Shown: positions 27,062 to 35,361 of the stretch, one piece after another | Numbering within the stretch: the stretch's first letter is position 1 | Layout: each line of letters opens with the position of its first letter | Source: Sipunculus nudus | Taxonomy: Eukaryota; Annelida; Sipuncula; Golfingiida; Sipunculidae | Assembly (NCBI GenBank): GCA_026874595.1 | Contig: JAPPUL010000068.1 | Location: forward strand, 509,001-573,000 | Length of the DNA: 64,000 nucleotides | Reading direction: 5' to 3' | Notes under the pieces: model-generated | Databases searched by the model: none | Told to the model about the DNA's origin: nothing | Seen by the model: the letters and a program-made list of their open reading frames with translations, nothing else | Position numbers and translations under genes: made by a program

Positions 27062-28042
27062 CTACCTTAACCCCATTGCATCCTTTATCTCATTCATAGT
27101 CTCTTTTGCCTCCTCCCTACACTCCTTCCCATTCTCATGTATCATATCCATTACCTCAGAAACTTTTAAAGATAATTCCTTACGCATTGCTTGTATCGGC
27201 TCAAGCTCTATATAAAGACTCTCTAATAGCTGGCCTTTACAATCAATACACCCTATCTCGGCTCCACGACACCCTTCCCATACTTTAGCTTGAAGCTCCT
27301 TAGTCGAAAATAACTTATGATAGCTATATATATTACATATAAAAGGATTGCCAGAATCAGTACGCTTCTTGCGATTCTCATCCGTCTTTGCTTTCATCAG
27401 TTTCTTTCTTACTACTTCTTTACTCTCGTTTATTCCTATATAATTATTCTGGCTCTTACTCATCTTATGCTCTCCGCAAAGTCCCAACACCTTTGCACTC
27501 TCTGTTAAAAGCTCTTTGGGCTCTACCAAAACTTTACCGTATTCTCGATTAAATGTTCTTACTATCTCCCGGGCAAGCTCTATATGCTGTGCCTGATCCT
27601 TACCCACTGGCACATATCTTGCCTTGTATAACGCTATGTCTGCTGTTTGCAATATCGGATATGTGAAAAGTCCTGCGTTTATATTCTCTTTGTTTTGTCG
27701 GGATTTATCTTTAAACTGGGTCATCCGCTCAAGCCAACCCATACTACTCACGCTACTTAGTATCCAGGCAAGCTCTGTATGCTCTTTTACGTCTGATTGG
27801 ATGAAGAGTCGAGCTTTTTTAGAGTCTAATCCGCAGGCCAGTAAGTCTAATATCACATCTTGTATTCGCTTCTGGAGAGTTCTAACATCGTATTTCACTG
27901 TTATTGCGTGGTAATCCACCACACCGTATATACATTCGTATTCTTTTGAGAGATTTACCCAGTTTTTAATTGCTCCTAGATAGTTACCTATGTGGATGCT
28001 CCCTGTTGGCTGGATACCAGAAAATACTTTGTCGCTTTGCAT
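27062..28042 (-). CDS. trpS: Tryptophanyl-tRNA synthetase
   Basis: Charges tRNA-Trp. Class I synthetase signatures are clear: SIHIGNYLGA (HIGH-like, residues ~15-24) and KMSKSQNN (~192). The protein, 326 residues, has normal length, and MTQFKDKSRQ, GLFTYPILQTADIALYKA and VPVGKDQAQHIELAREI are all present. It follows glgC with 43 bases between and precedes glmS by 53, so the three may be one transcript. Confidence 0.97.
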   Translation of the reverse strand: MQSDKVFSGIQPTGSIHIGNYLGAIKNWVNLSKEYECIYGVVDYHAITVKYDVRTLQKRIQDVILDLLACGLDSKKARLFIQSDVKEHTELAWILSSVSSMGWLERMTQFKDKSRQNKENINAGLFTYPILQTADIALYKARYVPVGKDQAQHIELAREIVRTFNREYGKVLVEPKELLTESAKVLGLCGEHKMSKSQNNYIGINESKEVVRKKLMKAKTDENRKKRTDSGNPFICNIYSYHKLFSTKELQAKVWEGCRGAEIGCIDCKGQLLESLYIELEPIQAMRKELSLKVSEVMDMIHENGKECREEAKETMNEIKDAMGLR

Positions 28043-28084
28043 TTATTCTTATAATTTCCTCTTCTCGTTCCCTTAAACTCCTAT

Positions 28085-29290
28085 TTACACTGCCGTTCCC
28101 TTAAACCGCCCGCCCTTCCCAAGCACTACGATTTCATCCCTAAAACTCTTTGCCTCTGTCCAATCCCTTACTCTTGAGAAGCTTAATTCTCTCCCTTCGC
28201 CTATCTCTATGTCTTTATCTATTATCGCTTTCTTTATCACCGCTCCCCTACCCACTACCACGTTGTCAAACAATATTGAATCCTCTACCTCCGCCCCCTC
28301 CTCAATACGCACATGTGTTCCCAATATCGAGTTCTTTAAACTCCCTCCTATCGCTCCTCCCCCTGATATAGATGAGTTTATTATTGTCCCCCTACTCTCT
28401 ATATAGGTCCGAGTTGGTGCACTTTGACTCTGATAGGCCCTATAGGGCCAGCTCATGTCATATAAATCTATCTCGCATCCTTTGTTTAGTATAGTCATAT
28501 TACCTGTATAATATTTCTCAACTGAGTCCAAAACATTCCAATAACAAGGACCACTATCCTCTTTAACAAATGGATAGGCATAGACTTCCCCTTTCTTTAC
28601 CATGTCAGGTATTATATGTTGTCCAAAGTCTTGTACCGATTTATTACTCTTTTCGCTTGAATAGAATATCTCTTTAAGTGCCTCTGTACTAAATACATAT
28701 AGCCCCATAGAAACCTTATAGCGTTCATCTGGCCCACTTCCATTATTTAAATTTAATGGCTTTTCGCGAAACGACGTTATCTTATTCCCTTTTGTATATT
28801 CTACCACTCCATACGATTTCGCCTCCCTTACAGATACCTCTGACGTTGCTATCGTTAGGTTTGCTCCTTTCTCTATATGAAAATCTATTAACTTCGAATA
28901 ATCCATCTTATATATATGATCACCTGATAACGTTAATATGTAGTCCGGACTCTCATCTTCTATTGTAAATAAATTCTGGTACACTGAGTCTGCTGTCCCA
29001 AGATAAAACCTCTCGCCCTTCCTTTGTTGCGGCGGATACACATCTATATATTCTCCTAAAGTCGGGGAGTATATACTCCAGGCGTCTCTTATGTGTCTTT
29101 GCAACGATGCAAACCTATGCTGCACTACTACGTTTATCTTCCTTATATTTGAATTAACACAATTTGATAACACAAAGTCTATTACTCGATATTTACCGAA
29201 AAATGGTACTGCTGCTTTGCTTCGCTCTTTTACTAGTAAGCTTAGCTCCTGTCTTTTCCCTCCCGCAAGTATTATTGCAAGTACTTTCAT
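28085..29290 (-). CDS. glgC: Glucose-1-phosphate adenylyltransferase
   Basis: Makes ADP-glucose, the donor for glycogen synthesis. N-terminal nucleotidyltransferase motifs ILAGGKRQELSLLVKERSK, KYRVIDFVLSN and SGDHIYKMDY are present, with a C-terminal left-handed beta-helix of hexapeptide repeats (about 290-390). The 401-residue length is typical. The RxxxK start of the effector site is partly changed (GKRQELSLL rather than GGxGTRLxPLT), so regulation may differ. No other glycogen genes are in the window. Confidence 0.93.
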   Translation of the reverse strand: MKVLAIILAGGKRQELSLLVKERSKAAVPFFGKYRVIDFVLSNCVNSNIRKINVVVQHRFASLQRHIRDAWSIYSPTLGEYIDVYPPQQRKGERFYLGTADSVYQNLFTIEDESPDYILTLSGDHIYKMDYSKLIDFHIEKGANLTIATSEVSVREAKSYGVVEYTKGNKITSFREKPLNLNNGSGPDERYKVSMGLYVFSTEALKEIFYSSEKSNKSVQDFGQHIIPDMVKKGEVYAYPFVKEDSGPCYWNVLDSVEKYYTGNMTILNKGCEIDLYDMSWPYRAYQSQSAPTRTYIESRGTIINSSISGGGAIGGSLKNSILGTHVRIEEGAEVEDSILFDNVVVGRGAVIKKAIIDKDIEIGEGRELSFSRVRDWTEAKSFRDEIVVLGKGGRFKGTAV

Positions 29291-29304
29291 CTAGCCTCTT
29301 ATTA

Positions 29305-29736
29305 CTATTTCTTAGTCCCCTTACCCATAAATATATTTATTAATTTTATAAACATTTTACGTATAGATAAGACCAAGCTCCTTAACGTTCTTCTAAACCT
29401 AGATGCATAGCCGCCGGATAATAACTTCTCCTTCTCTCGCGCAAGAATTAATAACTCCTCTACATTAAACTCTTTCCTAAGCAAATTCTCTTCGCTTTCT
29501 ATTAGGAGCCTCTTTAGATTATTCTCAGGATTTATCACCCTAACATCAACTTCCTTAAAACCAAGAGCCTTACACGCTGTAAGACGTCTTACCCCTGCAA
29601 TTAACTCCTTCTTATCATTTATCAATATCGGATTTAAAAGCCCATGGGAACGTATAGATTCCTGTAATAGTGTTATATCACCTATATCTTTCCTTATACG
29701 TTTTCCTATTATTATTTCTCTTATTTCAAGTTTCAT
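29305..29736 (-). CDS. Small ParB-like nuclease-domain protein
   Basis: Protein of 143 residues with a single ParB N-terminal (ParB/sulfiredoxin) domain over residues ~10-90: DITLLQESIRSHGLLNPILI, then ELIAGVRRLTACKALG, the box II region with the GxRR motif that binds CTP in ParB. It lacks the HTH and dimer domains of chromosomal ParB, which is encoded separately at 51475-52452. The basic tail ends hydrophobic (IKLINIFMGKG). It lies 14 bases before glgC. Possibly a Noc/ParB-related regulator; role unknown. Confidence 0.7.
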   Translation of the reverse strand: MKLEIREIIIGKRIRKDIGDITLLQESIRSHGLLNPILINDKKELIAGVRRLTACKALGFKEVDVRVINPENNLKRLLIESEENLLRKEFNVEELLILAREKEKLLSGGYASRFRRTLRSLVLSIRKMFIKLINIFMGKGTKK

Positions 29737-29869
29737 ATCTTCTTACATTATCTATCCTTTTTTATCATCAGTGCTTTTGCATGACTTTTATTAACTTTAA
29801 CAAAAGTACTAAAAATAACAACTATTATATTTATTTATATTTATTTGCTTTCTATATATTCGTAAATTA

Positions 29870-32122
29870 TTATCTGCTCGTATATAGCGGGGCCTTTCTT
29901 ATCATCCCTTTGCTTATATCTCCTAAATTACCCGCCCCCGTCAAAACCATAACCTTCTTTAACTCCTCCTTAAGCTTGTCTAGTACATACTTTACCCCTT
30001 GTGCATAACCTCCATAGGCTCCAATTGCAACCGGACGCCCTACACATACAAAATCTGCTCCCAACGCAAGGCCTTTAAATATATCCTCTCCCAACCGAAA
30101 CCCTCCATCTACCATTATTATTACATGTTTTCCTACTGCATCCACTATCTCCTCAAGTACATCAAGACCCCCAGGCATATTATCCATTACTCGCCCTCCG
30201 TGATTTGATACTATTATACTTCTTGCTCCTGTGTCTAGTGCACGTAATGCATCCGTCTTGCTCATTATACCCTTAAGGATAAAAGGTAGTTTTGTCGCCT
30301 TTACTAGCTCTCTTATCTTTTGTAAGCTCTTACTCTCAACTCCTTGATTCTTAAGCTTCATCGTTATAAATGAAGCTGCGTCTATGTCTATTCCTACCCC
30401 TATTGCTCCGCTTTCCTCAAACACACGTATCCGTTTTATTATCTCATGTTGCAACACTCGTGGCTTTAATATCGCTATCCCTCGCCCATTAACTGCTTTT
30501 ATCGCTTCTAAGGCTATTAGATACTTATCCGGACTTGCTCCGTCTCCTAGCATCCCAATCGAACCCGATAGCTGCGCTCCATGCGTTATTGCTTTCATAA
30601 ACTCTATCTCCGATAATCCCCCTCCCATATTTGTCTTGGCTCCCGTTAGCGGCGATACCAATATCGGTGCACTTACATTTGTTCCAAAAAGAGTTGACTT
30701 TGTATCCGGTGCCTTAACATCATGCATATAACTCGTAACAATCTGATACCTTTTTATCGCCTTTAAATTATTAAAAAACGATGTGCCACTTCCTATACCT
30801 CCCATCCCAGGCACCTGACCCCGACACTCACGACCATCACATACCTTACATACAAAACACGTCTTATTAAACTTCTTTATCGCTGTTTCCTTAATCTCAC
30901 TAAAAGATATTACACTCTCTTTCTCAGTTGAGACTGATATCGTTGTAATGGCACTATTTATTGCTTTTAGTACATCTTCTTTTGAGTCTCCTATTGCTAT
31001 TACATGTCCTGCCTTCTCTACATTATTAGTCGGCCTTTTAATTACGTCCCCCTCTTGTACGTCAATAAATATATTCTTAACTCCCTTTATTTTACGTGCT
31101 TTTTCAACTCCATTAATTGATGTTACTATCCCTTCTTTAGGAATAATCGCATGTTCCATAGAAAACTTATTGTGTATTGGATGTAATAGTTCGGGCTGCA
31201 TGCCAAGCGATATTAATATTGCGTTCTTTATTAAATTTACTCCAGTTGCATATGGATAGGTATAAGAGGACATGAAGCCTCCTGAAAGTCGTGCCGCAAG
31301 TTCTATAATTACGCAAGAACCATCCTCTAAAACCTTAATATCTCCCTTTGCTGCGCCATCGGATAGGCCTAACGCTCTAATCCCATCTTTCATCACTTGT
31401 ATTGCATTGTCAATTACAAAGGAGGCTTGCGTTGAGGGTAATATATGTCCTGTCTCTACAAAGTATGGCTCATACTCTATTATACGATCTGCTATCCCTG
31501 CTATATATATATTGTCCTTATAGATTAAGGCATCTATACTAAGCTCTGCCCCGGCTATAAACTCCTCAAGCAATACCTCTCCACTTGGTGAGTTTTCTTT
31601 TGCAAGATTAAAGGCACTCTCAAGCTCTGACTCTCTATAAACTCGAACTACTCCACGGGCACCCATGTTATTTGTAGGCTTAACTACAACTGGTGGCTTT
31701 ATATTAAAAAATGCCTTGTACGCATCTTCAAATACCCAACAAGACGCAAAGCGAGGTATAGGTACCCCACATTTAGCAAAACGTTCTCGCATCTTAAGTT
31801 TGTTTGTTGCCGCATGTGCGTTTTCAAAATTATTACCTATAAGACCGAGTGCCCCACAAACTGCCGCAACCGTAACAGAGGCATCAGTTCCTACCGTCAT
31901 AACTCCATCAATTGGTATACGCTCATTAAATGTACGCGCAACACGTACACAACCCTCAACATCACGAGTACTCATTATTATCGGATAATCTGCGAACTTT
32001 AACCCTATTGCTTCCTTATTATAATCAGTTACAATTGTTGCTATATCCATATCACGTGCAGTTTGTATGGCAGGTAGTTGAAGGATTCCTCCTCCTATGA
32101 TCATAATATGTTTCTTAGACAA
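29870..32122 (-). CDS. ATP-grasp ligase fused to FMN-dependent alpha-hydroxyacid dehydrogenase-like domain
   Basis: A 750-residue two-enzyme protein. Residues ~1-410 are an ATP-grasp carboxylate-amine ligase (pre-ATP-grasp IIGGGILQLPAIQTARDMD, PVVVKPTNNMGARGVVRV, ELAARLSGGFMSSY). A cysteine cluster, CFVCKVCDGREC (from ~422), leads into an FMN dehydrogenase domain of the lactate/glycolate oxidase type, with GIVSNHGGRxxD-like SIIVSNHGGRVMDNMPG and MVDGGFRLGEDIFKGLALGADFVCVGRP. The second part resembles stand-alone clostridial-type proteins with the same cysteine motif. The fusion would couple a ligation to an oxidation or reduction. Start chosen is a TTG after AAGGGAGG; upstream TTG and downstream ATG (32104) are alternatives. 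Substrate unknown. Confidence 0.82.
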   Translation of the reverse strand: MSKKHIMIIGGGILQLPAIQTARDMDIATIVTDYNKEAIGLKFADYPIIMSTRDVEGCVRVARTFNERIPIDGVMTVGTDASVTVAAVCGALGLIGNNFENAHAATNKLKMRERFAKCGVPIPRFASCWVFEDAYKAFFNIKPPVVVKPTNNMGARGVVRVYRESELESAFNLAKENSPSGEVLLEEFIAGAELSIDALIYKDNIYIAGIADRIIEYEPYFVETGHILPSTQASFVIDNAIQVMKDGIRALGLSDGAAKGDIKVLEDGSCVIIELAARLSGGFMSSYTYPYATGVNLIKNAILISLGMQPELLHPIHNKFSMEHAIIPKEGIVTSINGVEKARKIKGVKNIFIDVQEGDVIKRPTNNVEKAGHVIAIGDSKEDVLKAINSAITTISVSTEKESVISFSEIKETAIKKFNKTCFVCKVCDGRECRGQVPGMGGIGSGTSFFNNLKAIKRYQIVTSYMHDVKAPDTKSTLFGTNVSAPILVSPLTGAKTNMGGGLSEIEFMKAITHGAQLSGSIGMLGDGASPDKYLIALEAIKAVNGRGIAILKPRVLQHEIIKRIRVFEESGAIGVGIDIDAASFITMKLKNQGVESKSLQKIRELVKATKLPFILKGIMSKTDALRALDTGARSIIVSNHGGRVMDNMPGGLDVLEEIVDAVGKHVIIMVDGGFRLGEDIFKGLALGADFVCVGRPVAIGAYGGYAQGVKYVLDKLKEELKKVMVLTGAGNLGDISKGMIRKAPLYTSR

Positions 32123-32279
32123 AAAGCCTCCCTTCAAAACAGTATTAAAAATGAAAAAGTGATAAATTTATTGTCGGAAGACTTTATCTTCTGATTAATA
32201 TATATTGTATTCCAGATTATTATGGAAACTGATTTTAGTAACATAAATAAAATAATTAGTTATAGTGAGAGTATTAAAA

Positions 32280-33716
32280 ATGAAAAATGCTACAGTAAAA
32301 ACGATAAGAGAAGAGCTTCTAAGTGGTAAAACAACTTGTTTTGACCTCGTAAAGGAAATACTTGAAAAGATAGAAAAAGACAAAACAAAGAAAAAACCTA
32401 TAAACGCCCTAACGAATGTTTTCAAGGAAAAAGTGATTCTAGAAGCAAAAGATAAGGATAAAATGCTGCAAAACAAGGACAAAGAAGCCTTAGAAAACGA
32501 GCTTTTTGGAATACCCATAATAATAAAAGACAATATAAATATTGAAGGAGAGAATACAAGTTGTGGGTCCAAGATACTTGAAAACTACAAAGCAACCTTT
32601 GACGCAACGGTGGTAAAAAAGCTAAAGGAAGCGGGCATTTTGATGGTTGGAAAAAGTAATATGGACGAATTTGCAATGGGCTCCTCTTCTGAGCGGTCAA
32701 TATACGGAGCTGTAAGGAATCCAAAAGATTTAGATAGGACAGCGGGGGGTAGTAGTGGAGGGAGTGCGGCATTGGTGAGTGCTGGATTTGTTCCAATTGC
32801 TCTTGGTTCTGATACGGGAGGTTCAATAAGACAACCGGCGGCATTTTGTGGAGTAGTTGGGCTTAAGCCGACCTATGGACGAGTATCAAGATACGGCCTT
32901 GTTGCCTATGCCTCATCATTTGACCAAATAGGACCTATAACAAATACAGTATACGATAGCGCTTTACTACTAAGCATCATAAGCGGAAAAGACTATAGTG
33001 ACTCAACCACAAAAGACAAAACAGTTCTAGACTACACAAAAAACTTAAACAAAGATATAAAAGGCAAAAGAATAGGCATCCCAAAAGAATACACTAAAGA
33101 CTTGCCCAAACCAATACAAAAAAGTCTTGAGATGGCAAAGGGGAAACTTAAAGGGCTTGGATGCACACTAAAGGAAATAAGCCTGCCACATACCCAGTAT
33201 AGCATTCCAACATATTATATAATCTCAACAGCAGAGGCAAGTTCAAATTTAAGTAGATTTGATGGCATACGCTATGGTTACAGGTCAAAGGAAGATAATT
33301 TAGAAGATACATATTTAAAAAGTCGTAGTGAAGGGTTTGGGGAAGAGGTAAAGCGTCGAATAATGCTTGGCACTTATGTCCTTTCAAGCGGCTATTATGA
33401 TGCATATTATCTTAAGGCTCAAAAGGTAAGGCGTTTAATGCAAGATGATTATAAGAAGGCATTTTATGATGTAGATGTAATACTAACCCCGACAACACCG
33501 ACAACAGCCTTTAAGCTAGGTGAGAAAATGTCTAATCCTATAAGCATGTATTTATCAGATATATTCACGGCAAGTGCAAATGTAGTAGGCCTTCCTGCGA
33601 TATCAATACCCTATGGTAAAGACGAAGACAACTTACCTATAGGCATTCAGATAATGAGTAATTATTTTGCAGAAGATATGATATTAAATATAGCCTATAA
33701 GCTTGAGAACAGTTAA
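32280..33716 (+). CDS. gatA: Asp/Glu-tRNA amidotransferase subunit A
   Basis: Amidase subunit of GatCAB, which turns Asp-tRNA-Asn and Glu-tRNA-Gln into the amides by releasing ammonia from glutamine. The amidase signature is complete around residues 120-200: MVGKSNMDEFAMGSSSE, TAGGSSGGSAALVSAG and SDTGGSIRQPAAFCG with the Ser-cisSer-Lys triad. Length 478 is typical. The ATG eight bases after GAGAG is preferred to a GTG 15 bases upstream. gatB and gatC are not next to it. Confidence 0.95.
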   Translation: MKNATVKTIREELLSGKTTCFDLVKEILEKIEKDKTKKKPINALTNVFKEKVILEAKDKDKMLQNKDKEALENELFGIPIIIKDNINIEGENTSCGSKILENYKATFDATVVKKLKEAGILMVGKSNMDEFAMGSSSERSIYGAVRNPKDLDRTAGGSSGGSAALVSAGFVPIALGSDTGGSIRQPAAFCGVVGLKPTYGRVSRYGLVAYASSFDQIGPITNTVYDSALLLSIISGKDYSDSTTKDKTVLDYTKNLNKDIKGKRIGIPKEYTKDLPKPIQKSLEMAKGKLKGLGCTLKEISLPHTQYSIPTYYIISTAEASSNLSRFDGIRYGYRSKEDNLEDTYLKSRSEGFGEEVKRRIMLGTYVLSSGYYDAYYLKAQKVRRLMQDDYKKAFYDVDVILTPTTPTTAFKLGEKMSNPISMYLSDIFTASANVVGLPAISIPYGKDEDNLPIGIQIMSNYFAEDMILNIAYKLENS

Positions 33717-33804
33717 TAAAAAGCAAGCTTATATATTTGACTTTAGAACTTATAAAGAGTAATTTTTAAATATATATATAAGGAAAAGTATAGGATAAAA
33801 TAGA

Positions 33805-35346
33805 TTGGAACCATCGATATTCACTATTGTGATAGTATTAGCTTGTCTTATAATAGGCTATTACGGAAGATATATATTAGACAGATTTAGATTAAAGACA
33901 GTGGAAAGTGAAAGAAATAGATTATTGGAGCTTGCAAATAAGGAGATAGAAAATAAGAGAAAAGAGATGTTGCTTGAAGGACAAAATAAGCTATTAAAGG
34001 AGCGACAAGAGAATGAGAAGGAGTTAAAGGAGCAAAGACAGGAGCTAAAGAGACTTAATAGGAAGTTATCGGATAGAGAGGAAGCTTTTATACGGACTTA
34101 TAACAAAGGAGAAAAAGATTTAAAAATAAAAGAAGAAGAGCTTAATAACTTAAGAATTGAAATAGAAGAACGAGATCTTACATTAAAAGATGCAGAGTCT
34201 AGCTGGAAGAAGAAACTTGAATCAGTATCAAATTACACAAAAGAGCAAGCAAAACAAGAATTAATAGAGGGGATAAAGCAGGAAGCCCAGAAGGATGCAG
34301 AAAAATATGTATCAAAGATAGAAAACGAAGCAAAAGAGAGGGCAGAATACGAGGCAAGACGAATAACCGTAACAACTATCCAAAGGCTTGCGCCCAAGGT
34401 ATCCCAAGAGGCAAGTGTATCGTCGGTCTCATTGCCTAATAATGAGATGAAAGGACGAATAATAGGTAAGGAAGGACGAAATATACGTACACTTGAAGTT
34501 TTAACAGGTGTAGATATAATAATAGACGACACACCAGAGGCTATAGTACTATCCTGTTTTGATCCTGTAAGACGTGAAAAGGCACGAAGGACACTTACAA
34601 AACTAATATCTGATGGTAGGATCCATCCAAGCAGGATAGAAGAGGTATATGAGCAAGTTAGCAAAGAATTAGATAAGACAATAAAAGAAGATGGCGAGAG
34701 GACGTGTCTTGAGCTTGGTATATACGACATGACGATGGAATTAAAAGAATACGTCGGAAGACTTAGATACAGATATAGTTATGGTCAGAATATATTAATT
34801 CATTCAAAAGAAGTGGCAACAATATGTGGCTATATAGCCTCAGAGGTTGGGGCAAATAAGAGATTATCTATACGAGGTGGTTTGCTACATGACATAGGAA
34901 AGGGAGTGCATACGGAAGATGGTAATCATGCAAGTGCAGGTGCATCTATTGCAAAGCAGTATGGTGAAGACCCTGTGGTTATAAATGCAATTGAATCACA
35001 TCATTTTGATGTTGACCCAAAATACCCAGAATCAGTTATAGTGCAAACAGCTGATGCAATATCAGCATCTCGTCCTGGTGCAAGACGCGCAACTTTTGGA
35101 GATTATGTAAAAAGACTTGAGAATTTAGAGACTATAGCATACGGATTTTCAGGCGTTGACAAAGCCTTTGCAATACAAGCTGGTCGTGAGCTTAGAATTA
35201 TAGTAAACAACGCAACAACTGATGACATTCAAGCTAAACAGGTTGCACGAAGTATAGCAAAGAAGATAGAAGAGGATATGAAATTCCCAGGACAAGTCAA
35301 AGTGTCTCTTATACGGGAAACACGAATCACAGAATACGCAAAATAA
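33805..35346 (+). CDS. rny: Ribonuclease Y
   Basis: Membrane-anchored endoribonuclease that starts mRNA decay. One N-terminal helix (residues ~4-22), a long charged coiled coil (~30-200), a KH RNA-binding domain (GRIIGKEGRNIRTLEVLTGV, ~215) and an HD domain with the metal pair H362-D363 in LLHDIGKG. The 513 residues match the family. The start is TTG, nine bases after AGGA. Presence of Rny is common in Firmicutes, spirochaetes and several other phyla. Confidence 0.96.
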   Translation: MEPSIFTIVIVLACLIIGYYGRYILDRFRLKTVESERNRLLELANKEIENKRKEMLLEGQNKLLKERQENEKELKEQRQELKRLNRKLSDREEAFIRTYNKGEKDLKIKEEELNNLRIEIEERDLTLKDAESSWKKKLESVSNYTKEQAKQELIEGIKQEAQKDAEKYVSKIENEAKERAEYEARRITVTTIQRLAPKVSQEASVSSVSLPNNEMKGRIIGKEGRNIRTLEVLTGVDIIIDDTPEAIVLSCFDPVRREKARRTLTKLISDGRIHPSRIEEVYEQVSKELDKTIKEDGERTCLELGIYDMTMELKEYVGRLRYRYSYGQNILIHSKEVATICGYIASEVGANKRLSIRGGLLHDIGKGVHTEDGNHASAGASIAKQYGEDPVVINAIESHHFDVDPKYPESVIVQTADAISASRPGARRATFGDYVKRLENLETIAYGFSGVDKAFAIQAGRELRIIVNNATTDDIQAKQVARSIAKKIEEDMKFPGQVKVSLIRETRITEYAK

Positions 35347-35361
35347 GTTATTAATAAGTTA

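Noticed and set aside
26900-27100. glmS ribozyme or T-box before trpS/glmS
   Set aside because: Gaps of 43-53 bases are too short for either element and no core motif is present.
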